DNA of 64,000 bases from Psychromonas sp. psych-6C06 (GCF_002835465.1 NZ_PIZM01000001.1:558001-622000), one strand, 5' to 3'. Positions 17,273-26,600 are shown, numbered from the stretch's first letter. Program-made: numbers and translations. Notes: generated from the letters alone by a model not told the origin.

Positions 17273-19098
17273 TATGCAACCGACTCGCTTTCACTTAGGT
17301 CGGTGAGCGAAACATTTACCGACTGAGTGCTATTAGGAGAAAATGTAGCTGTTGAAACGGTAAAAATTCCCCAATTATCGATTAGCATATTATCTTTTTT
17401 GAAACCAAATTGAGCAAAAATATTATCTAATTCATATTGGCTACGGCGACGCATGATCCATTTACTTTGCTGGTGGTTTCCTAATACGTGTGCTATTTGA
17501 TGTAGCTGGGGGTGCCAAGGTTGTCCGGTATAGATAAGCTGTGTATTGTTATCAATCATTGAACAAATGCCTTCAATCGCTTTACTAATAAGGGAATTGT
17601 CAGGAAATAGTTCAAATACGCCAGAAATCACCACAATATTAGGTTTAAAATCGGATTGTTTATAATTATTCAGATCAAATGCATCGCACTGACTATAACT
17701 GATATTGTTCAATCCTCGCTCTTTGGCAAGTAGCCACCCTTGATCTACATTTTGTATTTGGTAATCGCGTACTTGAATATTCACATTACGATATTTATTC
17801 GCAATTTCAATTAAATAACGTGCTGGCCCCCCTGCAATATCAAGAATATTAACTTCTTTACCCTCTGCTTGTAATGCATGTATTTTTTCTTCTAATAGTT
17901 TGATGGTATGTATTTTACGTTGGCGAATTCCTTTCCAGCCAATGCTGCTGAGGTAGCCTTTATCAATGAACCGCCCGATAGCTCCCACGCCTTGTGGTTT
18001 GTTTTTATAAACATGATCAAGTGTCACGCCTGAATCAAAACCATACTGCAAACCAACTTGCATCCCTTTACTTAAAAAACCTAAATATTTCATTGAGGTA
18101 CGCTGCAGTAAAAAATTCATATTAGTGAAAAGAGGGAGAGTGCCATAGCTGATTTGATCACATTCTTGCTGCGCAATGTTAACGAGTTTTTTGCGCAGAC
18201 AAGACTGTTTTGAAGCAAAAGATTGCGCTGCAAACTTTGCAATCTCATCAATCGCAATTTGTGCATTTTTTTCATATAAGACCCCATGAAAAAAATTATC
18301 GAGTAACACGAAACGTTTATTCTCAGAAGAGAGTCGAGCATAAAAATCGCCTTGGACCTTCGAATCGACGACATAATCTTTACCTGCAGAAAGCACTAAT
18401 GTAGGGACAGTGATCATTGCTGCATCATCAACAATTCGTTCACCTGTCTCAAGCAACGTAGTGAGTTGTCTGGCAGGAATATGAGGCGTAATAAGTTCAT
18501 CACTGTCATATTTTTGCTGTTCATTTTTATCGTGGGTTAAATATTTAGATTTAACATAGGAGGTGATGTTAAGCGTCGGAAAAGCTTTCACTGCCTGTGT
18601 TAAAACCGGTTTCGCGAAGGGAACATAAAGTTTAATTTTGAATGCCGGCGCGACTAAGGCCATTCCATTAATTTGTGGTGCATAGTCATGTACCCATGTA
18701 GAGGCGACTACCCCAGCAACTGAATTTGCGACCACAAATATCTCATCTTGTTGTTTGTCTTCTTTACGACAAACGAACTGCACAAAGGCATCTAAATCGC
18801 GAACCATATCCATGAACTCAAATGTGGCAGATAAATCGGTCATTCCATGGCCACGGTTGTCAAAAGAATAGATGGTGTAACCTAAAAATGCTTGGTTATT
18901 AGCAATTTGCTCAAGGCGAAGTGAGTGTTCATGGCCTCGGTGTAAAAGTAATAAAATTTTGCCATTGTTCATTTCCTTATTCTGCCAACGGCGGTAGAAC
19001 AGAGTATTATTATCGAAACTTGAAAAGGTGCCCGTTTGCATTTGCAGGGCTTGAGGTTTTGTATTGTCCTGTTGTAAATCGATATCGTTAACACTCAT
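17272..19098 (-). CDS. ynbC: Alpha/beta hydrolase / SAM methyltransferase fusion (YnbC)
   Basis: A 608-residue cytoplasmic-type fusion, near the E. coli YnbC length (585). Residues 1 to ~290 are an alpha/beta hydrolase of monoacylglycerol-lipase style (LLLHRGHEHSLR, YSFDNRGHGMTD, nucleophile elbow VVANSVAGVVAS, later FFHGVLYE with the His). Residues ~390-590 are a class I methyltransferase (VNILDIAGGPARYLIEI as the SAM loop). The elbow reads NSVAG rather than GxSxG, a variant also worth checking. Its partners are all lipid enzymes, so a lyso/acyl lipid and a head-group methylation are possible targets; the reaction is unknown. Confidence 0.88.
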   Translation of the reverse strand: MSVNDIDLQQDNTKPQALQMQTGTFSSFDNNTLFYRRWQNKEMNNGKILLLLHRGHEHSLRLEQIANNQAFLGYTIYSFDNRGHGMTDLSATFEFMDMVRDLDAFVQFVCRKEDKQQDEIFVVANSVAGVVASTWVHDYAPQINGMALVAPAFKIKLYVPFAKPVLTQAVKAFPTLNITSYVKSKYLTHDKNEQQKYDSDELITPHIPARQLTTLLETGERIVDDAAMITVPTLVLSAGKDYVVDSKVQGDFYARLSSENKRFVLLDNFFHGVLYEKNAQIAIDEIAKFAAQSFASKQSCLRKKLVNIAQQECDQISYGTLPLFTNMNFLLQRTSMKYLGFLSKGMQVGLQYGFDSGVTLDHVYKNKPQGVGAIGRFIDKGYLSSIGWKGIRQRKIHTIKLLEEKIHALQAEGKEVNILDIAGGPARYLIEIANKYRNVNIQVRDYQIQNVDQGWLLAKERGLNNISYSQCDAFDLNNYKQSDFKPNIVVISGVFELFPDNSLISKAIEGICSMIDNNTQLIYTGQPWHPQLHQIAHVLGNHQQSKWIMRRRSQYELDNIFAQFGFKKDNMLIDNWGIFTVSTATFSPNSTQSVNVSLTDLSESESVA

Positions 19099-19260
19099 TT
19101 TTTCGTTTCCTTTAAATTGATAATAAAAGCAATTGTTTCTAAGGTATGTTGATTTTGCCGTTTAGATTTATATATTACGTAGTGTTTGAGCTAGTAAAAT
19201 AGCGCAAATATAAAGCCGTCAAAGGGAAGTTAAATAGCAATATATGTTTCAGCCCCTAAA

Positions 19261-19869
19261 TTACTGTTTTTCCAGTTGGTGGCCTCGGTTCATTCGGCGA
19301 TATAAGGTCAATAAACCCAATAGTGTCGCGGTGCTTAAGTAAAGTGAAGTCCAGGTTATATTAATAAGTTCAAAGCTTAATAATATCGCCAATAAACTGA
19401 TCACAAAGGCTCTATCGCTTTTGCCCATTGGGCCATCATATCGGCGCTTTGCCGTTAACGTTTGTGCAACCACACCGGCCATTTCTGTAAAAATACCAAC
19501 TGTCACAAAGGCGACCAATAAACTTGGGGAAACACCTGCAACGTAGGCGAGAGGAAGATACATCACGACATCAGCCATAACATCTGTCATCTCATTGAGC
19601 ATTGCGCCTTTTTTAGTTTGCTGATCATGCTCACGTGCTAGCATGCCATCGATCGCATTCAACGCCATTCGAAGAAATAAAATGATGGGTAAGGCTAATA
19701 AAGTCCAAACAAGCGTATGACTAAAATAGATAAACACACCGCAACATAACGACAATAGCATCGCCGCGACAGTCACTTGGTTAGGAGTAATATTTTCGTG
19801 AGCAAGTTTTTTGACGATTGGTCTGAGGAGATCCTGAAACTTAGGTTTGAGATCATAAATGGTTAACAT
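19261..19869 (-). CDS. ynbA: CDP-alcohol phosphatidyltransferase (YnbA)
   Basis: A 202-residue membrane enzyme, matching E. coli YnbA length (201). The family signature is visible as N71-x2-D74-G-x2-A-R-x8-G88-x3-N92-x3-D96: two of the four canonical Asp positions are Asn. Members move a phosphatidyl group from CDP-diacylglycerol to an alcohol (serine, glycerol-3-phosphate, inositol phosphate). It is the first gene of the ynb-like minus-strand cluster, 162 bp ahead of ynbC. The acceptor is unknown; the D to N changes may define a subfamily or reduce activity. Confidence 0.87.
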   Translation of the reverse strand: MLTIYDLKPKFQDLLRPIVKKLAHENITPNQVTVAAMLLSLCCGVFIYFSHTLVWTLLALPIILFLRMALNAIDGMLAREHDQQTKKGAMLNEMTDVMADVVMYLPLAYVAGVSPSLLVAFVTVGIFTEMAGVVAQTLTAKRRYDGPMGKSDRAFVISLLAILLSFELINITWTSLYLSTATLLGLLTLYRRMNRGHQLEKQ

Positions 19870-20023
19870 AAAAACATCTTCTTTGTGTTGATTGGTTAAT
19901 AGAGTAAATATGTACTCTTAGTGCTAAAGAGGGGACACTTTATGGCGTAAAGTAGAGAATAATTTTAAATCGCCCCTAAATAATATCGGCAACAATATCA
20001 TAATAAAATGATGACTGTTTGTT

Positions 20024-20128
20024 TTGTCACGCAAAAGTCATGTTGTATATATGTTTATACAATTTTCGTAAAACCCAATCAGCTTTATCTCTAAAATTGA
20101 CCGTTAATTCCTGTTATTCACCATTTGT
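20024..20128 (+). promoter_or_regulatory. Candidate promoter and LytTR-box pair ahead of the export operon
   Basis: TTGTCA (20024-20029), 17 bp, ATATAT (20047-20052) form a possible promoter. Downstream, ACCGTTAAT (20100-20108) fits the LytTR-domain consensus, and a weaker ACCATTTGT lies 20 bp further (20120-20128), about two helical turns as expected for dimeric LytTR sites. The operon's last gene encodes a LytTR regulator, so autoregulation is plausible. Lying downstream of the promoter, the boxes could act as a block, or another promoter may be used. Confidence 0.35.
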
Positions 20129-20196
20129 CGCATCGATAAGATCTGTTCCAACGCTTGATTTATTGTTTAACCATCAAAACAACCAAGGAGAGAGTC

Positions 20197-20847
20197 ATGA
20201 ATACGTTATTAAGAAATACTGTCGGTGCGATTTCAATTAGTTTATTAACGGTGTTATCAGCGCATGCCACATTAACTGAAAACGATATCGCTATTTATAA
20301 TCAAGCGGCTGCCGGAGATGAAGATCAGGTTGAGCCTGCATACTACGTTTTTAAACAGCTTATAAAAAATGAGGGAGCGACAGCACTAACCTTGGTCTAT
20401 TTAGGGAGCATAGAAACACTAAAAGGCCGTGATGCTTGGATGCCTTGGACGGCAATGAAACATGTTGAAAAAGGCCTTTCTACTATCGACAAAGGATTAA
20501 CATTGTTAGCATCAGAGCCGAATATTGAACAACAGTCACGCTATATGGGACTTAATGAAAGTTATTTAGCGCGGGCATTAGCGGCGACAACCTATTCAAG
20601 TTTGCCGGATATGTTTAACCACTTTGAGCGCGGGTATGATCTGTTTGTTGAACTACTTGCTGAGCCACAATTTGAGCAACAACCATTCCCAGCGACCGCT
20701 TGGATTTACAACTACGCAGTACAAGCCGCACTTCGTGCAAACGATATCCAACAAGCACAACAATGGTTAAACACGATGCGACAGCAAGATAAAACACATC
20801 CAGAAACGCTTTCCGCTCAAGAAGCTGTAAAAGGGGAGCAATCATGA
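20197..20847 (+). CDS. Periplasmic helical-repeat protein, operon gene 1
   Basis: A 216-residue protein with a Sec signal peptide (MNTLLRNTVGAISISLLTVLSAHA, cleavage after AHA). The mature part is nearly all helical with TPR-like spacing (AYYVFKQLIKNEGATALTLVYLG, AALRANDIQQAQQWLNTM). ATG 20197 is chosen because AAGGAGAG lies 4-5 bp upstream and the signal peptide begins there. Its stop overlaps the ATPase start (ATGA). I do not recognise a named family; a periplasmic adaptor for the exporter is an inference. Confidence 0.75.
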   Translation: MNTLLRNTVGAISISLLTVLSAHATLTENDIAIYNQAAAGDEDQVEPAYYVFKQLIKNEGATALTLVYLGSIETLKGRDAWMPWTAMKHVEKGLSTIDKGLTLLASEPNIEQQSRYMGLNESYLARALAATTYSSLPDMFNHFERGYDLFVELLAEPQFEQQPFPATAWIYNYAVQAALRANDIQQAQQWLNTMRQQDKTHPETLSAQEAVKGEQS

Positions 20848-21527
20848 TCACCTTTGATAATATCAGTAAATCATATCAATTAGGCTCACAGCAGGTGCAA
20901 GCATTAAGAGGGATTAACGGGCAGATTCAACAGGGCAAGATGATCGCACTTTGTGGTCCGTCTGGCTCAGGTAAAAGTACATTGTTAAGCATATTAGGCT
21001 TATTAGATATGCACTATCAAGGGCAAGTCTCGCTTAATGGACAAACATATCCTTGCGACCCTATAAAAGCAGCTAAATTGCGCCGCAATCAATTTGGTTT
21101 TGTATTTCAACGTTTTAATCTCGTGCCAGTCATGACTGCTTTAGAAAATGTTGCTTATCCGTTACACCTGACTGGTTATGATCGTGAAGAGCAGAAAAAA
21201 CGTGCGACACAAATATTATCGCGCGTCGGATTGGAAGATTTTATTCATCATCGTCCAGATAACCTATCAGGTGGACAGCAACAACGGGTTGCAATTGCAC
21301 GAGCCTTGGTTCACCAGCCACAATTAGTGATTGCCGATGAGCCCACAGCCAGTTTAGACAGCGAAACTGCAACTTTAGTGATTGACCTAATGAAAGAGTT
21401 AGGTAAAGAGATCGGCAGTACCTTTATTGTTGCCACGCACGACCACCGTATGGCTCGCCATTGTGATAACAGCATTAATCTATTGGATGGCATGATAAAT
21501 AAGGAGCAGATGCAATGGGCAAGCTAA
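20844..21527 (+). CDS. ABC transporter ATPase, LolD/MacB type
   Basis: A 227-residue nucleotide-binding protein: Walker A GPSGSGKSTLL (about residues 38-48), Q loop FVFQRFNLVPVMTALENV, signature LSGGQQQRVAIARAL, Walker B LVIADEPTASLD and the H loop (ATHDHRM). The pattern is typical of mechanotransmission-type ABC systems (LolD, MacB, FtsE), which work with FtsX-like permeases to drive envelope transport rather than classic uptake. It overlaps its neighbours on both sides (4 and 13 bp). Confidence 0.92.
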   Translation: MITFDNISKSYQLGSQQVQALRGINGQIQQGKMIALCGPSGSGKSTLLSILGLLDMHYQGQVSLNGQTYPCDPIKAAKLRRNQFGFVFQRFNLVPVMTALENVAYPLHLTGYDREEQKKRATQILSRVGLEDFIHHRPDNLSGGQQQRVAIARALVHQPQLVIADEPTASLDSETATLVIDLMKELGKEIGSTFIVATHDHRMARHCDNSINLLDGMINKEQMQWAS

Positions 21528-22783
21528 ATTTTTTAATTCCCGATACTTATCGTATTGCATTCCTTAATTTATTGCGTAATAGCCGTCGTAGCATGTTATC
21601 GGTCCTAATTATTAGTATCACTGTGTTTGCATTAACAGGCGCGGGGGGATTTGGGCTATACACCTATGAATCACTTGAAGAATCAACGGCGCGTGATACT
21701 GGGCACTTAACCTTAAGTACACCAGACTATTTTGAAAAAGAGGAGGAAACACCACTCGCGAATGGCCTTATTAAATCTGAAAAGTTAATAACCACGATAA
21801 TGAAATATGAACAAGTAAGAAGTGTACAGCCCCGCATTAGTTTTACTGGTTTAATCTCTAATGGCAATAAATCCACCATATTTATGGGCACTGGTGTAAA
21901 TGATAAAGAGTTTGATATGAAAGGGCCATTTTTAGATATGCGCCAAGGTAAAACACTTTCTAATATTCATTCACACCGTTATAACCACGAACAACCTGAA
22001 ATTATGCTAGCCACTGAGCTGGCAAAAAACCTAAATGTAACAGTGGGGGATTGGATCACGCTATTAGCAACGACAAGTGAAGGGGCATTAAATGCTTTTG
22101 ATTTTAAAGTAAAAGGGATCTACTCAACGGGTGTACCTGATTTAGATAAACGCCAGTTATACATTCATATCGATTCCGCACAATCGCTATTGGCCAGCAA
22201 TAAAATCAGTACATTATCGGTTTTTCTTTTTGATACGGCGAGTACAAAAAAAGTGCAACTGTTACTAGAAGATGCATTGAATGTAATGAACTTAGATGAG
22301 CCACTTGAAATAACGCCATGGCAAGAGCGCGCGTTTTTTTATGACAAAGTAAAAGATTTATACGATCTGATTTTTGGAGTAATGGGGGCGATTATGGCAT
22401 TGGTTGTCTTTGTCGCATTGTTTAATACCATGACAATGTCTGTGACTGAACGAACTCGAGAAATTGGCACGCTATCAGCATTAGGTAATTATCCTAATGA
22501 AATTATCGCTATATTTTTACGAGAAGCGACCCTATTAGCTGTTATTGGTGTAATTATTGGCAGTATTGCCACGGCAATCACCAGTTTGACGCTGTTAGTT
22601 GTGGATGTACAAATGCCTCCGCCACCAGGGAGAACCGAAGGGTATCCTCTAAATATCTACTTTTCCTATGAACTAGTGGTGTTTGCCGCCATTGGTATCA
22701 CCTTTATCTGTCTATTTGCAGCATTCCTTTCCGCATACAAGGGTGTGAATAAACCTATTACAGAGGCGCTTATCTATGTTTAA
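21515..22783 (+). CDS. FtsX-like ABC permease (MacB/LolC type)
   Basis: A 422-residue permease with helix 1 at about residues 27-50, a long periplasmic domain (~50-285, MacB_PCD-like), and three C-terminal helices forming the FtsX domain (GAIMALVVFVALFNTMTMSV, ERTREIGTLSALG as coupling region). A single copy pairs with the upstream ATPase as a likely homodimer. The partners downstream (LolA-like protein and outer-membrane barrel) suggest moving a lipophilic substrate or lipoprotein across the envelope. Overlaps: 13 bp with the ATPase, 8 bp with the next gene. Confidence 0.9.
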   Translation: MGKLNFLIPDTYRIAFLNLLRNSRRSMLSVLIISITVFALTGAGGFGLYTYESLEESTARDTGHLTLSTPDYFEKEEETPLANGLIKSEKLITTIMKYEQVRSVQPRISFTGLISNGNKSTIFMGTGVNDKEFDMKGPFLDMRQGKTLSNIHSHRYNHEQPEIMLATELAKNLNVTVGDWITLLATTSEGALNAFDFKVKGIYSTGVPDLDKRQLYIHIDSAQSLLASNKISTLSVFLFDTASTKKVQLLLEDALNVMNLDEPLEITPWQERAFFYDKVKDLYDLIFGVMGAIMALVVFVALFNTMTMSVTERTREIGTLSALGNYPNEIIAIFLREATLLAVIGVIIGSIATAITSLTLLVVDVQMPPPPGRTEGYPLNIYFSYELVVFAAIGITFICLFAAFLSAYKGVNKPITEALIYV

Positions 22784-23555
22784 ATTTATTCCAATGTTCA
22801 TCATGTTAGTTACTCCCGTGTTTTGTATTGCCAATCAACCACTGAGCAATCAGCAAGTGCAGCAATTAATTACACAAGCCGATAGCTATCGACTTGGCGA
22901 GGAATCAGCCAAAGTAGTATCAAAAGCGACACTTTATAAACAAGGGAAACAAGATAAAACTCGTCAATACACCGTCTATACGCGAGCGAATAGAGAGTCG
23001 CTGGTGATATTTAATGCACAAGTAGAAGCAGGGCAAAAAATGCTGATGTTAGGTGATAACTATTGGTTATTAATGCCTAAAAGTCGCCGTCCTATTCGCA
23101 TAACACCGATGCAAAAGTTATTAGGCGAAGCTTCAATTGGTGATATATCAACGCTTACTTGGAGTGAAGACTACCAAGGCCACTGGTTAAGCGAAGCACA
23201 ATTGAGTTTTGTTGATCTCGATGGGAGTAAGCAACGCACTGATACACATAAACTAAGGCTAGAGGCTAAAACAAAGGGCGCGAGTTATACCGCTATCACG
23301 CTTTGGTTAGAGAAAGAAACAGGTTTTCCGGTCAAGGCAGATCTCTTTTTACAATCAGGAAAAATGGCTAAACAAGCTTGGTTTACCAAAGGGATGAGAG
23401 ACGGAGAAGAAAAAGTTATCTCAATGCAACTTGATGATCAAATCCAAAACCAACAGCAAACAGTGATTGAATATTTATTAGTTGAGCCCGTTGAAATTGC
23501 CGATAAATATTATAACCCATCATATTTATCGCGTACTAAAAGCTTAGCGCTATGA
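22776..23555 (+). CDS. LolA-like outer-membrane lipoprotein-sorting family protein
   Basis: A 259-residue exported protein with a signal peptide (MFKFIPMFIMLVTPVFCIA). The beta-rich mature domain (LLMPKSRRPIRITPMQKLLGEASIGDI, then EKETGFPVKADLFLQSGKMAKQAWF) resembles the family labelled outer membrane lipoprotein-sorting protein, structurally LolA-like. Such proteins often sit next to MacB/LolC-type ABC genes and RND pumps; a periplasmic lipid- or lipoprotein-carrier role is inferred. It overlaps neighbours by 8 and 4 bp. Confidence 0.82.
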   Translation: MFKFIPMFIMLVTPVFCIANQPLSNQQVQQLITQADSYRLGEESAKVVSKATLYKQGKQDKTRQYTVYTRANRESLVIFNAQVEAGQKMLMLGDNYWLLMPKSRRPIRITPMQKLLGEASIGDISTLTWSEDYQGHWLSEAQLSFVDLDGSKQRTDTHKLRLEAKTKGASYTAITLWLEKETGFPVKADLFLQSGKMAKQAWFTKGMRDGEEKVISMQLDDQIQNQQQTVIEYLLVEPVEIADKYYNPSYLSRTKSLAL

Positions 23556-24745
23556 GTATCTCGATTAAAACTATGCTGTTTAGCATTTCATTAATTGCCA
23601 ATTCAACCTATGCAAGTGAGTTGGCAATGCAATGGGACTGGACTCTCAGCGCACAAACCAGTAAACAACAATCGACTGTTTTCAATCCAGTTATAGCATC
23701 GCCTACCGCGTTACAGTCAGTGAATGGATTATTTGATGCACAACTTGATTATCAAGGGTTTAGTGCATCGGTTGCGCTCAAAGCAGATAATATTTACCAC
23801 TCCAATAACGACTATGAGTACAAAACAACATTTATTCTCAGTGAGCTATTTTGGCAAGGTAGTATTAGTAATGCGATAGACCTACAAATAGGGAAGGTTC
23901 GTGTGGATTGGGGAGTGGGTTACGGATATCGACCTTTAGACATTTTTACGCCATACCGGAGAAATCCCGTTGGTATTCAAGTTGAAGAAGGTGCGGGTAT
24001 CGCATCCCTTTCATATTTCGATGCGTTGGGAGAGTGGACGCTCATTTACAGCGACTCTTCATGGAATCAACAACTTGGTAACCAATTAGATGAACAAGCT
24101 ACACAACAAGGTATTGGCATTCGGCGCTATGGGTTAATTGATGATACCGAGTATCAATTTGTTGCATATTATGATGACGTTCGCCATGGCTTAATAGCCA
24201 CCAGCTTGGTGACGGTATTTGATGAGGCATGGGAATTTCATGGCACGGCTTTATATCAAAACAAATTTCTTGGATATCAACAAAAACAGTATGGTGCTGT
24301 CCACTTAGAAAAACAAAATAACGGTTATCAAGCGTTAGCTGGGTTAACATGGGCACATAGTACTGGCCACACCATCATTTTTGAATACTGGTATGACAAT
24401 CGGGCTTGGAATAAGCAACAATGGCAACAAGCTATCAATGATGGGGATCAATATTATCAACAAGGTTACACCCATAGCAATATTGTTGCGCATAACCTAA
24501 TGCTACACTGGGCTTTTGATAACAGTATATTGAAAGACGTTGTACCGAGCATGGATTTATTATATTCACCGCAAGATAATGGTTTGATTGTCACGCAATG
24601 GATAAGTTATTTACTTCATGACTCGGGACGAAGTAAAATCGAAATCCAACTAGCCGCGCGCTTTTTCACCGGAAAGCATGATGCAGCCTATGCCAATTTA
24701 CCTGATCAACACACCTTTCTCGCCAATTTAAAAGGACGTTTCTGA
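23552..24745 (+). CDS. Outer-membrane beta-barrel protein
   Basis: A 397-residue protein with a signal peptide (MSISIKTMLFSISLIANSTYAS) and many alternating aromatic/polar beta strands, ending in the C-terminal LANLKGRF, whose final Phe is the usual Bam recognition residue. I do not recognise a named family. The conserved-looking RVDWGVGYGYRPLDIF stretch, and its position after a LolA-like protein, recall barrel proteins that accompany lipid exporters. It overlaps the preceding gene by 4 bp and touches the kinase start. Confidence 0.75.
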   Translation: MSISIKTMLFSISLIANSTYASELAMQWDWTLSAQTSKQQSTVFNPVIASPTALQSVNGLFDAQLDYQGFSASVALKADNIYHSNNDYEYKTTFILSELFWQGSISNAIDLQIGKVRVDWGVGYGYRPLDIFTPYRRNPVGIQVEEGAGIASLSYFDALGEWTLIYSDSSWNQQLGNQLDEQATQQGIGIRRYGLIDDTEYQFVAYYDDVRHGLIATSLVTVFDEAWEFHGTALYQNKFLGYQQKQYGAVHLEKQNNGYQALAGLTWAHSTGHTIIFEYWYDNRAWNKQQWQQAINDGDQYYQQGYTHSNIVAHNLMLHWAFDNSILKDVVPSMDLLYSPQDNGLIVTQWISYLLHDSGRSKIEIQLAARFFTGKHDAAYANLPDQHTFLANLKGRF

Positions 24746-25797
24746 TGACCGCAACAGAAAATAGCAAAAAAGGGCTTTTTAATACTTTCACATTTACCAG
24801 CCTATTTTGCTTAATAGTCGCAGGGTTAACTTATACATTATGGGGAGATCCCTTATATATCCATCTGGTGATCAGTTTTGGCTACGGGTATAGCACCATC
24901 CTTTGTGAACGTATCTTGCAACGTTTCTTTCCCTGTTTGAAATATTTAATGTTGAACTTTATGGCACTGTTTATGGCAATCATAATAGGTAGTATCAATG
25001 CTTTTTTATGGTTACAGCAGTATGATAAATATGCGTCTTTAGATTCATTAAAACCTGTTATTTTCCTTGGCCTTATTTTTACCGCTATCTGTTATTACTT
25101 TTTTCATACTCATGAACAAAAAGCACTCGCCATTCAAGCATTAGAAAAAGCCAAGCGCAAAGAATCTGAACAAGAAAAAGCGCTGATATTAAGCCAACTA
25201 AATCAATTACAGAGTCAAATTGAACCGCATTTTTTATTTAATACCCTTGCCAATTTACGTGCACTGATTGAATTAGATCCCAAAAAGGCAACCACCGTAC
25301 TTGATAAACTCACTGATTTAATGCGCAGTACCTTAACGAGCAATCGCGCTGCCTTAACCAATTTAAAGCAAGAAACACAATTACTGAGCGCTTATTTAGA
25401 CATTCAAAAAATTCGCTTGGGTGACCGTTTAAGTTACCGTATTATCGATAAAATTGAAGAAACGCTAAGCATCCCACCGTTCCTTATTCAGCCATTAGTC
25501 GAAAATGCACTTCAACATGGTATTGAACCAAAAGCAGAGGGAGGTGAAGTTGTTATTTGCTTTGAAATACAGCAAGATAAGTTGTTGATCACTATTTCAG
25601 ACAACGGCTTAGGCTTACAAGAAAATCCCACAAGCAAAGGCAACGGGATAAGCTTACAAAACATCCAAGATCGTTTGGCAAGCCTCTTTGAATCAACAGC
25701 TTTTCTCTCCATTCAACAAAATAAAGTAAGTGGAGTCAGCTCTATCGTAAGCATTCCTTTGGCGCAGCTACAACAACTTCATCAGGAACATAAATAA
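24745..25797 (+). CDS. LytS/YehU-type sensor histidine kinase
   Basis: A 350-residue kinase of the His_kinase (LytS) family. Four hydrophobic segments (about residues 14-35, 38-55, 66-88, 102-122) lead into a coiled coil and the H box QIEPHFLFNTLANLR, followed by ATPase motifs PPFLIQPLVENALQHG and DNGLGL with GNGISLQNIQDRL. There is almost no periplasmic loop, so it probably senses a membrane-embedded cue or the transporter itself. It starts in the barrel gene's stop region and its stop overlaps the regulator start. Confidence 0.92.
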   Translation: MTATENSKKGLFNTFTFTSLFCLIVAGLTYTLWGDPLYIHLVISFGYGYSTILCERILQRFFPCLKYLMLNFMALFMAIIIGSINAFLWLQQYDKYASLDSLKPVIFLGLIFTAICYYFFHTHEQKALAIQALEKAKRKESEQEKALILSQLNQLQSQIEPHFLFNTLANLRALIELDPKKATTVLDKLTDLMRSTLTSNRAALTNLKQETQLLSAYLDIQKIRLGDRLSYRIIDKIEETLSIPPFLIQPLVENALQHGIEPKAEGGEVVICFEIQQDKLLITISDNGLGLQENPTSKGNGISLQNIQDRLASLFESTAFLSIQQNKVSGVSSIVSIPLAQLQQLHQEHK

Positions 25798-26585
25798 TGG
25801 CTAAATACACCGCAATCATTGCAGATGATGAACCTTTATTACGCTTTCATCTACAAAAAATGCTGACCGACATTTGCCATGATATTGAGATTGTTGCACA
25901 TTGTGAAAATGGTCAGCAAGCACTACAGGCGATTGATGAACTTAATCCTGATTTTTTATTTTTAGATATTAAAATGCCAGAGTTAGATGGAATGGAGGTC
26001 GCTAAAAAGTTAGCGAGCATGAAGCAAGCACCGCTAATCGCATTTATCACCGCCTATGATGAGTTTGCTGTTAAAGCCTTTGAAAATAATGCGGTTGATT
26101 ATTTACTTAAACCGATTTCTGAAAATCGATTAATCAAAACCTGCGACAAACTTAAATTACAAAAGAAGCAAACACCAACGAATGATAATAGCGGGGCAGT
26201 ATTAACCGATCTTTTACAACAAATTCAGCAGTTATCGAGCAATGCACAGCCAGACTACTTAGTTTGGGTAAAAGCGTTTAAAGGGGAAGATCTGCACTTG
26301 ATCGCGATTAACGACGTATTATTCTTTAAAGCAGAAGACAAATATATCTCCGTATTTGCTCAATCGCAGGGCACGTTAAATGAATACATTATTCGTAGCT
26401 CTTTAAAAGAGCTTCAACAAAAACTCGATAGCGAACAGTTTTGGCAGATTCATCGTTCATGTATTGTTAATGTTAGCAAAATTGACAAAGTGAAAAAGGA
26501 TCTACTGGGTCACATGAAAGTGCATATTCAAACTCATAAATTACCGGTGAGTCGTAGTGGTCAGAGTTTGTTTAAAGGCATGTAA
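25797..26585 (+). CDS. LytTR-family response regulator
   Basis: A 262-residue regulator. Receiver: Asp10/Asp11, phosphoacceptor Asp57 (FLFLDIKMPELDGMEV), ITAYDEFAVKAF, DYLLKPI. The C-terminal LytTR DNA-binding domain (about 155-262) shows LFFKAEDKYISVF and FWQIHRSCIVNVSKI. It is the last gene of the seven-gene operon and the obvious partner of the LytS-type kinase. LytTR boxes upstream of gene 1 make self-control of the operon likely. Confidence 0.94.
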   Translation: MAKYTAIIADDEPLLRFHLQKMLTDICHDIEIVAHCENGQQALQAIDELNPDFLFLDIKMPELDGMEVAKKLASMKQAPLIAFITAYDEFAVKAFENNAVDYLLKPISENRLIKTCDKLKLQKKQTPTNDNSGAVLTDLLQQIQQLSSNAQPDYLVWVKAFKGEDLHLIAINDVLFFKAEDKYISVFAQSQGTLNEYIIRSSLKELQQKLDSEQFWQIHRSCIVNVSKIDKVKKDLLGHMKVHIQTHKLPVSRSGQSLFKGM

Positions 26586-26600
26586 GCCAAAAATATTAAC

